Shown here: positions 51,071-59,230 of the stretch, in pieces
Numbering within the stretch: position 1 is the stretch's first letter
How the letters are laid out: the number at the start of each line of letters is the position of its first letter
Assembly (NCBI GenBank): GCA_019449595.1
Contig: JAGRPL010000010.1
Span: 62,001 to 126,000 of the forward strand
Length of the DNA: 64,000 nt
Origin: Rhodoferax sp.
GTDB lineage: Bacteria; Pseudomonadota; Gammaproteobacteria; Burkholderiales; Burkholderiaceae_C
Direction: 5' to 3'
Made by a program: the position numbers and the translations under genes
Notes under the pieces: generated by a model
Databases searched by the model: none
What the model saw: only the letters and a program-made list of their open reading frames with translations
What the model was told of the DNA's origin: nothing

Positions 51071-51685
51071 ATGGCGACGCCCCCGAACGCCTGGGACGAA
51101 CGCTTTGCCGAGCCCGGCTACAAGTACGGTACCGAACCCAACGCCTTCCTGCGCGAGCAGGCGGTGCGCCTGCCACCGGGCAGTCGCGTGCTGGTGCCCG
51201 GCGACGGCGAAGGCCGCAACGGCGTCTGGCTGGCCGAACAGGGGCATGCCGTCACGGCGGTGGATGCTTCGCAGGTGGGCCTGCAGAAGGCCCGTGCGCT
51301 GGCGGTCAGCCGGGGCGTGGCGCTGGCGACCGAGTGGGGCGACCTGACCGACTGGGCGCCGCAGGCCGGCAGCCTGGATGCCGTGGTGCTGGTCTACACC
51401 CACCTGTCCGGTGCCATCCGCCAGCGTGCCCACCGCCGTCTGGCGCAGGGCTTGCGACCCGGCGGCTGGTTGATCCTGGAAGCATTTCACCCGGCGCAGC
51501 TGGCCCATGCCAGCGGCGGCCCCAAAGATCCCGATATGCTGTACACGCCCGAACAGCTGGACGCCGACTTCGCCGGTTTGCTGGCCCCCGTGCTGGTGTG
51601 GCACGGCGAGACTACCCTCTCGGAAGGCCCGGGCCACCAGGGGCTGGCCCACGTGACGCGTTGGGTGGGTCAGCGTTTGGGGTAA
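51071..51685 (+). CDS. Class I SAM-dependent methyltransferase
   Basis: A 204-residue Rossmann methyltransferase. RVLVPGDGEGRNGVWLAEQGHAVTAVDASQVGLQKARALA holds motif I (VPGDGEGRNG, about residues 41-50) and the acidic loop (VDAS), with LDAVVLVYTHLSGAIRQRAHRRLAQGLRPGGWLILEAF as motifs IV-VI. The closest recognisable group is the TehB/thiopurine-type methyltransferases (WDERFAEPGYKYGTEPNAFL), which detoxify tellurite or thiols in some organisms; that role is not proven here. Probably one transcript with the thioesterase. Confidence 0.85.
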   Translation: MATPPNAWDERFAEPGYKYGTEPNAFLREQAVRLPPGSRVLVPGDGEGRNGVWLAEQGHAVTAVDASQVGLQKARALAVSRGVALATEWGDLTDWAPQAGSLDAVVLVYTHLSGAIRQRAHRRLAQGLRPGGWLILEAFHPAQLAHASGGPKDPDMLYTPEQLDADFAGLLAPVLVWHGETTLSEGPGHQGLAHVTRWVGQRLG

Positions 51686-51709
51686 GAATGGGGCTCTGAT
51701 GCCCGAATT

Positions 51710-51743
51710 TGCTGCGCAGGCAGCTATGATTTTGATAGCTAAT
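51710..51743 (-). repeat. Family B hairpin repeat upstream of the rhodanese gene
   Basis: On the minus strand the site reads AGCTATCAAAATCATAGCTGCCTGCGCA, a perfect AGCTAT/ATAGCT stem followed by TGCCTGCGCA. It lies 14 bp before the Shine-Dalgarno of the rhodanese gene. Confidence 0.75.
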
Positions 51744-51757
51744 ATTCAGGAGGAACC

Positions 51758-52138
51758 ATGAAGACCGCCCACGACCTCGTTGCTGCCGCCAAGACCCGCG
51801 TGCAGGAAGTTGCCCTGGTCCAGGCCGAACAAGCCATCCGCGATGCGGACGTGCTGGTAGACGTGCGCGAAGCCGACGAATACGCCGCCGGCCACCTGGC
51901 CGGTGCGGTGCACATTTCGCGGGGCATGCTGGAGTTCAAGTTCAGCGCCAACCCGGCCCTGCAGTCTCGGGACCTGAAGATCGTGCTGTACTGCAAGACT
52001 AGTGGCCGCGCCGCACTGGCCGCCGCCGCCCTGCACGACATGGGTTACCTCAATGTGCAGTCCCTCGCCGGCGGTTTTGACGCCTGGGTGGCCGCGGGCA
52101 AGCCGGTGGCCCAACCCGACGCGCCGTCGTTCGAGTAG
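51758..52138 (+). CDS. Rhodanese-like sulfurtransferase
   Basis: A 126-residue single rhodanese domain. EVALVQAEQAIRDADVLVDVREADEYAAGHLAGAVHISRG holds the conserved DVRE and GHLAGAVHI blocks, and the active-site loop is VLYCKTSGRAALAAAAL with the catalytic Cys in CKTSGR (about residue 87). Such domains carry persulfide sulfur for sulfur transfer or cyanide detoxification. A strong Shine-Dalgarno (aggagg) precedes the ATG. The N-terminal MKTAHDLVAAAKTRVQEV is basic and helical. Confidence 0.9.
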   Translation: MKTAHDLVAAAKTRVQEVALVQAEQAIRDADVLVDVREADEYAAGHLAGAVHISRGMLEFKFSANPALQSRDLKIVLYCKTSGRAALAAAALHDMGYLNVQSLAGGFDAWVAAGKPVAQPDAPSFE

Positions 52139-52243
52139 GCGCTCGCCCGCCTGGCCGGTTGCCGCCCACGGGCGCATCCGGCCGGATTTATGATTCTCCG
52201 CAAGCTATCGCCATTTGGCGGTGCTTGAATGCGGCGGCATTTT

Positions 52244-52249
52244 TACAAT
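52244..52249 (+). promoter_or_regulatory. -10 hexamer (TACAAT) for the DUF2946 gene
   Basis: TACAAT ends exactly 6 nt before the ATG at 52256, predicting a leaderless mRNA. Confidence 0.5.
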
Positions 52250-52255
52250 CGCTGC

Positions 52256-52636
52256 ATGACCCGCTGGCCTCTCTCCCGTATCCCTCTGCCGGCGTGGTCG
52301 CGGTGGGTGGCCTGCCTGGGGGTGTTGGCCGTGGTGTCGGCCTTGTGGGCACCGGTTTCCATGCTGGCCGAAGAGGCGCGTACCGGCCTGTTGGGCGGCG
52401 TCTGCACTGCCAGTGCGGGTGCAGAGCGCCATGCCGATCCTGTGCAGGGCGCCGCACAGCATGCGAGCATGCACTGCGATTTGTGTTGCACGGCTTGGCT
52501 GCCGCTGCCGCAGTTGCCCCTCAGTTTCATTCCCAGTTGTCCCGGCCCGCACCTGGCCTTGGTGGAGGTCCCGGCGAATTGGGCGACCACCGTGGTGGGG
52601 CTGCCGTTCAGCCACGGCCCGCCGTCCATCCTCTGA
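52256..52636 (+). CDS. DUF2946-type small secreted/membrane protein, 126 aa
   Basis: The start MTRWPLSRIPLPAWSRWVACLGVLAVVSALWAPVSML carries a signal or membrane helix, followed by a His/Cys-rich motif (HADPVQGAAQHASMHCDLCC) and a hydrophobic C-terminus. This layout matches DUF2946 proteins, which often accompany outer-membrane receptors for copper. It lies 165 bp before a TonB-dependent receptor on the same strand. The track ORF starts nine codons further upstream; I use the ATG because a -10 (TACAAT) lies 6 nt before it. Function inferred from context only. Confidence 0.7.
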   Translation: MTRWPLSRIPLPAWSRWVACLGVLAVVSALWAPVSMLAEEARTGLLGGVCTASAGAERHADPVQGAAQHASMHCDLCCTAWLPLPQLPLSFIPSCPGPHLALVEVPANWATTVVGLPFSHGPPSIL

Positions 52637-52647
52637 TCTGAGTTGAA

Positions 52648-52663
52648 CCGCCCCCGCAGGGGC
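52648..52663 (+). other. Small hairpin in the receptor leader
   Basis: CGCCCC-cgca-GGGGCG is a 6-bp stem, 4-nt loop hairpin in the 165-bp gap before the TonB receptor gene. No T-tract follows and there is no cobalamin-riboswitch box, so it is not an obvious riboswitch or terminator. Confidence 0.3.
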
Positions 52664-52801
52664 GTCTGCGGGTCGCCCCACGGGCCGGCCCGCCATGCGC
52701 TGCTTTGTCCAAAGCCCGCTCCTCCCCGCACCGGGTGAGGCTGTCCGCGCCACGCGCCTTCACGGCCTGGCATTTGTCCGCTCCTATTCGCCTGACGACC
52801 C

Positions 52802-55036
52802 ATGAAATTGAACCTGTTGGCCGCTGCCGCTGCATTGACCTGCGGCACACTGGCGGCCCAAACCTCTCCCTCATCCCCGCCGGAATCCGTATCCACGCTG
52901 GACACGGTGACCATTACCGACATCCGCCCGCTGGCCCCGCTGGGGGGAACCGATCTCAATATGGCCGCGCCCGGCATGCAGCGCCCGGCGCAGGACGCCG
53001 CATCGCTGCTGGGCGACGTTCCCGGGTTGAGCCGGTACGGCGCCGGCGGTGTCTCCAGCTTGCCGGCCCTGCACGGGCTGGCCGACGACCGTCTGCGCAT
53101 CCAGGTCGATGGCATGAACCTGGTTTCTGCCTGCGCCAACCACATGAACCCACCGCTGTCGTACATCGACCCCTCCCAGGTGGGCAGCATCCAGGTGTAC
53201 AGCGGCATTGCGCCCGTCAGCGCCGGTGGGGACAGCCTGGGCGGCACCATCCGCGTCAATTCACCCGAGCCGGAGTTTGCCGAGGCGGGGCAAGGTGCCC
53301 TGCGCAAGGGGCAGGCCGCCACGTTCTACCGCAGCAATGGCAACGTCAAGGGTCTCAACCTGTCGGCCACGGCGGCCACGGAAACCCTGAGCGTCACCTA
53401 CAGCGGCGCCACCGTGGAAGCGGGGAACTACAAGGCCGGCGGCGACTTCAAGCCCGCGGCCACGGTGACGGGAACCCCACGGGGGACGACCACGCTGGCG
53501 GCCAACGAGGTGGGGTCGTCGCGCTACCAGTCGCAGAACCATGCGCTGGGAATGGCGCTGCGCAATGACAACCACCTGCTGGAGTTGAGGCTGGGCGCAC
53601 AAAACATTCCTTACCAGGGTTTCCCGAACCAGCGCATGGACATGACCAGCAACACCAGCGAGCAGATCAACCTGCGCTACAAGGGCCAGTACCAGTGGGG
53701 CGCGCTGGAAGCCCGCGTGTACGACGAGCACACGCGCCACAAGATGAACTTTGGCGATGACAAGCAGTTCTGGTACGGCGCCCTGGCCAACGTGCCGGGC
53801 ATGCCCATGGACACTGAGGGAAGAAACACCGGCGCCGTGGTCAAGGCCGACCTCGAACTCTCCGGGCGCGATCTGCTCACCGTGGGCGGCGAGTACCAGC
53901 GCTACCGCCTCAACGACTGGTGGGCGCCGTCCGGTGGTGGCATGGCGCCCAACACGTTCCTGAACATCAATGACGGGCAGCGCGACCGGCTGGATGTGTT
54001 CTCGCAATGGGAGGCGCGCTGGACCCCGCAATGGGTGACCCAGCTGGGTGCGCGCGCGGCCACGGTGCAGACCAATGCCGGTGCGGTGCAGGGGTACAAC
54101 ACCACTGGTGCGCAATACCTGGCCGAGTCCACGGCCTTCAATGCCCGCGACCGCCAGCGCACGGACCGCAACCTCGACTGGACCGCCCTAGCGCGCCACA
54201 CGCCGGACCGCAGCCAGACCTACGAGTTTGGCTATGCCCAAAAAACCCGCTCACCCAATCTGTATGAGCGGTTTGCCTGGTCCACCGGCGGCATGGCCAT
54301 GCGGATGGTCAACTGGGCGGGCGATGGCAATGGCTACGTGGGCAACCTGGACCTCAAGCCCGAAGTGGCGCACACCCTCAGCGCCACGATGGACTGGCAT
54401 GATGCCGCCCAGACGCAATGGGGGCTGAAGGTCACGCCCTATCTGACCTACGTGCAGGATTACATCGATGCCCGCCGCTGTGCCTCGGCCAATGCGAACT
54501 GCAATGCCGCCAACCAGACGGCCACCACGGGGTTCGTCTATCTGCAGTTTGTCAACCAGAGCGCGCGCCTGTATGGGGTGGATGTGTCCGGTTACCTGCC
54601 CCTGGCAAAGACGGGCGATTACGGCAGCTTCACGTTCACCGGTGTGCTGAGCTACGTCAACGGCAAGAACGAGGTGACCGGAGACAACCTGTACAACACC
54701 ATGCCGCTGAACGCGAAGCTGGCGCTGGTGCAGCAGGTCGCGAAATGGACCCACACCGCCGAGGTGCAATTGGTCAGTGCCAAGACCGCCACCTCGAAGG
54801 TGCGCAACGAAATGGAAACGGCGGGCTACGGTCTGCTGCACCTGCGCAGCAGCTACGCGTGGAAGCAGGCCCGCCTGGAGATGGGGGTGGAGAATGTCCT
54901 GGACCGGCTCTACAACGACCCCTTGGGTGGGGCCTATGTGGGCCAGGGCAGCACCATGGGAACGGCGGTACCCTACGGAACCCCCGTTGCGGGCATGGGC
55001 CGCTCGATCTACGTGGGTGTGACCGTGATGTTCTGA
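52802..55036 (+). CDS. TonB-dependent outer-membrane receptor (probable copper receptor, OprC/NosA type)
   Basis: A 744-residue receptor. Signal peptide MKLNLLAAAAALTCGTLAAQ, TonB box region DTVTITDI (about residue 37), plug domain with ASLLGDVPGLSRYGAGGVSSLPALHGLADDRLRIQVDGMNLVSACANHMNPPLSYID, in which the SACANHMNPP stretch resembles the metal-binding plug loop of OprC/NosA copper receptors, then a 22-strand barrel ending ...RSIYVGVTVMF with the aromatic C-terminal Phe. It would import a copper complex with the proton-motive force through TonB. The adjacent DUF2946 protein supports copper; still, substrate is inferred. Confidence 0.85.
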   Translation: MKLNLLAAAAALTCGTLAAQTSPSSPPESVSTLDTVTITDIRPLAPLGGTDLNMAAPGMQRPAQDAASLLGDVPGLSRYGAGGVSSLPALHGLADDRLRIQVDGMNLVSACANHMNPPLSYIDPSQVGSIQVYSGIAPVSAGGDSLGGTIRVNSPEPEFAEAGQGALRKGQAATFYRSNGNVKGLNLSATAATETLSVTYSGATVEAGNYKAGGDFKPAATVTGTPRGTTTLAANEVGSSRYQSQNHALGMALRNDNHLLELRLGAQNIPYQGFPNQRMDMTSNTSEQINLRYKGQYQWGALEARVYDEHTRHKMNFGDDKQFWYGALANVPGMPMDTEGRNTGAVVKADLELSGRDLLTVGGEYQRYRLNDWWAPSGGGMAPNTFLNINDGQRDRLDVFSQWEARWTPQWVTQLGARAATVQTNAGAVQGYNTTGAQYLAESTAFNARDRQRTDRNLDWTALARHTPDRSQTYEFGYAQKTRSPNLYERFAWSTGGMAMRMVNWAGDGNGYVGNLDLKPEVAHTLSATMDWHDAAQTQWGLKVTPYLTYVQDYIDARRCASANANCNAANQTATTGFVYLQFVNQSARLYGVDVSGYLPLAKTGDYGSFTFTGVLSYVNGKNEVTGDNLYNTMPLNAKLALVQQVAKWTHTAEVQLVSAKTATSKVRNEMETAGYGLLHLRSSYAWKQARLEMGVENVLDRLYNDPLGGAYVGQGSTMGTAVPYGTPVAGMGRSIYVGVTVMF

Positions 55037-55076
55037 CCACCGCGCGTGCAGTGGCTACACCCAAGTCACTGCACCG

Positions 55077-55220
55077 TTAGACGCCTGCCTTGGCAGCGTC
55101 CTCGCGCATCTTGCGCTTGAACAGGCGCACAAAGAACACTGCCATGCCCAGCATGAAGACGATGCCGCTGATACTCATCAGGCCGTAGTCGGTGGAAAAG
55201 AGGTCGGTCAGCAATTTCAT
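55077..55220 (-). CDS. DUF3149 microprotein, 47 aa (missing from the ORF track)
   Basis: The minus strand reads MKLLTDLFSTDYGLMSISGI followed by VFMLGMAVFFVRLFKRKMRE and a short tail. This is a small membrane protein with one central hydrophobic helix and a basic C-terminal end, the DUF3149 layout. An AGGAG Shine-Dalgarno lies in front of the ATG, and a -10 (CATACT) with an FNR-type box at -41.5 lies upstream. It is divergent from the export operon and converges on the receptor gene. Members are found in many betaproteobacteria with unknown function. Confidence 0.8.
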   Translation of the reverse strand: MKLLTDLFSTDYGLMSISGIVFMLGMAVFFVRLFKRKMREDAAKAGV

Positions 55221-55249
55221 GGGTCACACTCCTGGAAAGTCGTGCGGCC

Positions 55250-55291
55250 AGTATGGGCGATGGCGGCCCCGAAATGCTTGATGTAGATCAT
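55250..55291 (-). promoter_or_regulatory. FNR/ANR box and -10 of the DUF3149 gene
   Basis: TTGATGTAGATCAT (55278-55291) matches TTGATNNNNATCAA in 9 of 10 positions. On the minus strand CATACT (55250-55255) gives a transcript start at about 55243, putting the box centre at 55284.5, that is -41.5, the class II FNR activator position. Confidence 0.7.
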
Positions 55292-55338
55292 GAAACGGCA
55301 GCCCATCCGCTCGTGCCGCGGGGCCTGCGCCATGGCCG

Positions 55339-56076
55339 TTACAGGCTGCGCCCCTCGCCCGCCTCTTCGTAGGTGTGGCCGTCGCGGATGTGGTAAATCC
55401 GCTTGAAGGTGGGAATGATCTTCTCGTCGTGCGTCACCACGATGATGGCGGTCTGCGCCTGCTGGGCCATCTGGTTGAGGATGCGCACCACGCCCAGGGC
55501 GCGTTCGCTGTCCAGCGGGGCGGTGGGCTCATCGGCCAAGATGACGGGTGGGCGGTTGGCCAGGGCGCGGGCAATCGACACGCGCTGTTGTTCGCCGCCC
55601 GAGAGCTGCGATGGCTGGGCTCGGGCGCGGTGCTGCACATCCAGCGCGGTGAGCAGCTCCAGCGCGCGGGCGCGGGCCTGGGCGTTGGGCACCCCTGCCA
55701 GCATGGGCAGCAGGGCCACGTTGTCGGTCACGTCCAGAAACGGAATGAGGTAGGGCGCCTGGAATACGAAGCCGATGCGGTCGCGCCGCAGCGCACGCAG
55801 GTCGCGCACGGTCCAGCCGTCGTCGTAGATCACGTCCTGGCCCAGCGTCATGCGGCCCGACGTCGGCTCGATGATGGCTCCCAGGCATTTGAGCAGGGTG
55901 CTTTTGCCTGACCCCGAGGGGCCGACCAGCCCGACCACCTCGCCCGGGTGGACCTGCATGGTCACGTTCTTGAGCGCCTCGACGGCAGTATCGCCCTGGC
56001 CGTAGACCTTGCGCAGGCCTTCGATCAGGATGCCGCCCGGGGCGGCGTGGGAGAGGGTGTCCATGGCGCGTGTCAT
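55339..56076 (-). CDS. ABC transporter ATP-binding protein (MacB/LolD-type)
   Basis: A 245-residue ATPase. Walker A is GLVGPSGSGKSTLLKCLG (about residue 52), the Q loop is around FVFQAPYLIPFLDV, signature LSGGEQQRVSIARALA (about 155), Walker B PPVILADEPTAPLD (about 178) and the H loop IIVVTHDEKI. It energises the FtsX-like permease encoded next to it (overlap by four bases). The operon is TetR gene, adaptor, permease, ATPase. Confidence 0.9.
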   Translation of the reverse strand: MTRAMDTLSHAAPGGILIEGLRKVYGQGDTAVEALKNVTMQVHPGEVVGLVGPSGSGKSTLLKCLGAIIEPTSGRMTLGQDVIYDDGWTVRDLRALRRDRIGFVFQAPYLIPFLDVTDNVALLPMLAGVPNAQARARALELLTALDVQHRARAQPSQLSGGEQQRVSIARALANRPPVILADEPTAPLDSERALGVVRILNQMAQQAQTAIIVVTHDEKIIPTFKRIYHIRDGHTYEEAGEGRSL

Positions 56077-57272
56077 CCGATGGCGGTTGCGGGGTCGATC
56101 CGCAGGGCGGCGCGGATGGCCAGCGTGCTGGCCAGCGCGCAGATCAGCAGGGTGGCCAGCAGCCCGGTCAGCGCGTCCTGCGTCAGCAGCAGCACGAACT
56201 TGGGAAACACCGGGGCCCAGAGGGTGGCCGCCAGCTTGCCCACCACAAAGCCGATCAGCCCCAGGCCCAGCGCCTGCTGCAGGATCATGCCGGCAATGGT
56301 GGTGTTGCGGGTGCCGATGAGTTTGAGCACCGCGATCTCCCGGATCTTGCCCAGCGTCATGGTGTAGATGATGAACGCCACGATGGCCGCGCTCACCACC
56401 GCCAGGATGGCCAGGAACATGCCGATCTGCTTGGCCGAGGTGGCAATCAGCTTGGCAACCAGAATCTCTTCCATGCCGGCGCGGGTAAAGACCTGCAGGT
56501 GCTTCCAGCGGCGAATCGGCTCGGCCACCTGCTCGGCGTCAAAGCCGGGTGCCAGTTGCACCAGCACGGCGTTGACGTTGTGGCTGCTGGTCTGCAGGCC
56601 CTGCACGGCATCGAGCAGGCCGGGCACGCCGGGGCGGTTGAATGCCGGGTTGCCGGCCGTGCGGGTGCGGTCGTTCACGATGGCGTCGTTGTCCTTCAGG
56701 AACTGCGCTTCCTGCGCGTCCTTGAGCGGGATGAACACCATGGGATCGCCCCCCGAGGACACCATGCGCTGCGTCAGCCCCACCACGGTGTAGTCGTGGC
56801 GGCGGATGCGGATGTGCGCGCCCAGCGCAAACCCGGTCTTGATGTCGGCCACGGCTTCGTAATGGCTGCGCGTGAGCTGGCGGCCCGCTACCAGGTAACC
56901 CGGTTCACCCGGCTGGCCACTCTCCACGCCCACCACCATGGCACGCGTGTCGCCGCCGCCCTGGTCCTGGTTCTGCACCTGCATGGTGAGGTAGGTCACG
57001 TTGGCGGCCTGTGCCACGCCCGGCAGGCCGCGCAGGCTGTGCACCACATCGTCCTTCAGGCTGGAGGCTTCTGCGTAGGGCCCTTGGGTGTCCTTCTGCA
57101 CCACCCACAGGTCGGCGCCGCTGTTGTTGAGCAGGGCGTGGGCGTCGTCCACCATGCCGCGGTAGACGCCGGCCATGGTCAGCGTCACGCCGATCAGCAG
57201 GCCCAGACCCAGGCCGGTGAGCACAAACTTGCTCCCGCTGTGCAGGATGTCACGTCCGGCCAGGCTGATCAT
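56073..57272 (-). CDS. FtsX/MacB-family ABC permease (DevC-like)
   Basis: A 399-residue permease: an N-terminal helix (FVLTGLGLGLLIGVTLTMAG), a large periplasmic domain of about 200 residues (NNSGADLWVVQKDTQGPYAEASSL), then three C-terminal helices (IGMFLAILAVVSAAIVAFIIYTM, MILQQALGLGLIGFVVGKLA, LTGLLATLLICALASTLAI). This four-helix layout with a large first loop is the MacB/LolCE superfamily. With the adaptor and ATPase it likely forms a heterocyst DevBCA-like or MacAB-like exporter; substrate unknown. Confidence 0.87.
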   Translation of the reverse strand: MISLAGRDILHSGSKFVLTGLGLGLLIGVTLTMAGVYRGMVDDAHALLNNSGADLWVVQKDTQGPYAEASSLKDDVVHSLRGLPGVAQAANVTYLTMQVQNQDQGGGDTRAMVVGVESGQPGEPGYLVAGRQLTRSHYEAVADIKTGFALGAHIRIRRHDYTVVGLTQRMVSSGGDPMVFIPLKDAQEAQFLKDNDAIVNDRTRTAGNPAFNRPGVPGLLDAVQGLQTSSHNVNAVLVQLAPGFDAEQVAEPIRRWKHLQVFTRAGMEEILVAKLIATSAKQIGMFLAILAVVSAAIVAFIIYTMTLGKIREIAVLKLIGTRNTTIAGMILQQALGLGLIGFVVGKLAATLWAPVFPKFVLLLTQDALTGLLATLLICALASTLAIRAALRIDPATAIG

Positions 57273-58486
57273 GGCGCCGCGCCTTGCGTGCCCGCAGGCA
57301 CCAGTGTCGGCACCACCCGCACGCGGGCGCCGGCCGCAAGGGCCTTCTGGCTGAAGACCACGACGGTGTCACCGGCCTTCAGGCCATCGAGTACCTGCAC
57401 CTGGCCGCCCAGGCTGCTGGCGCCCAGCCGCACGGGGACGAATACGGGGGTTCCGTCGTCGAGCCGCCACACACCGGTCTGGCCCTGCTGGCGCTGGATG
57501 CTGGCATTGGGCAGCAGCAGGGTGGCCGGGGTTTCGGGCAGTTGCAGGGTGACTTCGGCCATTTCCCCGACGGAGGCCACCGGTGCGCCGGATGCCGCCG
57601 GCGGATGGAACGCGACCTGGGCAATGCGCTCTTCGGTCACGGCATCGGCCAACAGTTCCACCCGGGCCACCTGGCCGGCTACGGGGGCGTGGGGCCGCGA
57701 GCGCAGCACGATGCTGGCATCCAGTCCGGGCGCCAGCCCGTCGGAGCGGCCCTGGTCCACCCGCAGCTTCACCCACAGGCTGCCCGGGTCGACTAGGCGC
57801 AGCACCGGCTGGCCGGCCACCACCGTGGTGCCGGCCTCGGCGTCGCGGCTGGTGACCACACCGTCGGCCGGCGCCAGCAGGCGCACATTGTTGCGCTGCT
57901 GCTGCAGGGCGGCGCGTTCGGCCTGCTGGCGGGCGATGTCCTGGGTGGCTCCGCTGAGGTTGGCTTGCGCGGTCTGCAGTGCCGCGTCGGCAGAGGTTTT
58001 TTCCTGCATGCGGCTTTCCAGCGCGCCGGCGCTGATGAAGTTCTGCGCCGCCAGATCCTGGTTGCGCCGGGCGTTGAGGGTGGCCAGTTCCCGCCGCGCC
58101 ATGGCATCGTTCACCTGCGCTTGCGCGGCGGCCTGTGCGCTGCCGGCCCGGGCCAGCCCGGCGTTGAGGGCCGTGAGGCGCTGGTCCAGGTCCACCGGGT
58201 CCATCTCGGCCAGCACCTGGCCGGCTTTTACCGTGTCGCCCACGTCCACCTTGACGGCCAGCACGCGCCCGGCCGCCGTGGGACCAACCATCCAGCTGCG
58301 CCGGGCTTCCACGGTGCCGATGCCAAAGAGGGCGGGGCGCAGGCGCCCTTCCTGCACGGTGGTGACGGTCACGCGGACCGGCGCCAGCGGGCCGGTGCGC
58401 AGAGCGACAAAGGCCAGGGCGCCGGCCAGGGCCAGCGCCAGGGTGCCCAGGGCCAGGCGGCGCAGGATCAGGGGCTTGTGTGTCAT
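57269..58486 (-). CDS. HlyD-family periplasmic adaptor (MacA/DevB-like)
   Basis: A 405-residue adaptor. Membrane anchor (LALGTLALALAGALAFVAL), then GRVLAVKVDVGDTVKAGQVLAEMDPVDLDQ (lipoyl-like half, about residues 70-100), a coiled-coil hairpin (about 100-170; ALNAGLARAGSAQAAAQAQ), and the second lipoyl half LLAPADGVVTSRDAEAGTTVVAGQPVLRLVDPGSLWV. It links the permease to an outer-membrane channel, not encoded here. Overlaps both neighbours by four bases, in the order TetR-adaptor-permease-ATPase. Confidence 0.88.
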   Translation of the reverse strand: MTHKPLILRRLALGTLALALAGALAFVALRTGPLAPVRVTVTTVQEGRLRPALFGIGTVEARRSWMVGPTAAGRVLAVKVDVGDTVKAGQVLAEMDPVDLDQRLTALNAGLARAGSAQAAAQAQVNDAMARRELATLNARRNQDLAAQNFISAGALESRMQEKTSADAALQTAQANLSGATQDIARQQAERAALQQQRNNVRLLAPADGVVTSRDAEAGTTVVAGQPVLRLVDPGSLWVKLRVDQGRSDGLAPGLDASIVLRSRPHAPVAGQVARVELLADAVTEERIAQVAFHPPAASGAPVASVGEMAEVTLQLPETPATLLLPNASIQRQQGQTGVWRLDDGTPVFVPVRLGASSLGGQVQVLDGLKAGDTVVVFSQKALAAGARVRVVPTLVPAGTQGAAP

Positions 58487-59112
58487 GGGGTTTCCTTGGC
58501 GCGCAATCCGCGCAGATAGATGGCAAAAACACCGCGGGCCTGCGGGACCATGCCCTCGACCTGGCCGCTGATCAGGGCCTGCATCAGCAAGCCCTGGACC
58601 GAGCCCAGGAGCAGCACGGCGGCGGCCTGCAGGTCGGTGCCCGGCGCCAGCAGGCGCTGCACCTGGGCGCGTTGCAGCAGGCCCAGCACGAGGGTGCGGT
58701 ACTGCTGCATCAGGCTGCGCACGCGGGACTTCAGCGCAGTGTCCTGCGCGTGTTGCAGCTCCTGGAAAATGACCCGGGGCACGCCGGGGTAGGCCACCAC
58801 AAAGTCCACGTGGGCGGTGAAGACGGCCTGCAGGGCGGCCAGCGGGTCGGTGGGCGTGGGGCAGGCCTGGGCAGCGGCTTGCAGCCGGGCGATCAGGGTG
58901 TCGGCGGTCCAGTCCAGCACCGCCAGCCAGATTGCTTCCTTGCTGGCAAAGTGCCGGAACACGGCGCCCTGGGTGATGCCCACGGCCTGCGCCAGATCGG
59001 CGGTGGTGATGTCGGCCGGGCTGCGCAGGGCGGCCAGTTGCAGGGCGGCTTCCACCAAGCTGGCCTGGCGCACGGCGGTGGCCTGCTTGGGGCGTTTGGA
59101 GAGAGGGATCAC
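58483..59112 (-). CDS. TetR-family transcriptional regulator
   Basis: A 209-residue repressor. The N-terminal HTH is SLVEAALQLAALRSPADITTADLAQAVGITQGAVFRHFASKEAIWLAVLDWT (about 18-69), typical TetR spacing with the FRHFASKEAIW recognition helix. The C-terminal ligand domain is helical and unassigned. It is the first gene of the export operon, overlaps the adaptor gene by four bases, and probably represses its own operon through the inverted repeat 8 bp upstream. Confidence 0.92.
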   Translation of the reverse strand: MIPLSKRPKQATAVRQASLVEAALQLAALRSPADITTADLAQAVGITQGAVFRHFASKEAIWLAVLDWTADTLIARLQAAAQACPTPTDPLAALQAVFTAHVDFVVAYPGVPRVIFQELQHAQDTALKSRVRSLMQQYRTLVLGLLQRAQVQRLLAPGTDLQAAAVLLLGSVQGLLMQALISGQVEGMVPQARGVFAIYLRGLRAKETP

Positions 59113-59119
59113 AATCTGG

Positions 59120-59139
59120 AAGTAATTGAGTAATTACTT
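59120..59139. promoter_or_regulatory. Inverted repeat AAGTAATT/AATTACTT, probable TetR operator
   Basis: AAGTAATT (59120-59127), four-base spacer, AATTACTT (59132-59139): an exact 8-bp dyad starting 8 bp upstream of the tetR ATG. Placement and symmetry fit an autoregulatory TetR site. Confidence 0.6.
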
Positions 59140-59230
59140 TGATTGTAGACCTTTATACCCCGTGGGGTTTTTTTCTCGTGAAAAGACGGCCAGACGGCTG
59201 CGAATGGCTGCCTGGTTGCGCCGCAAGGGC

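Noticed and set aside
52637-52801. Cobalamin riboswitch upstream of the TonB receptor
   Set aside because: No B12-box or conserved riboswitch elements are seen; only a small GC hairpin is present.
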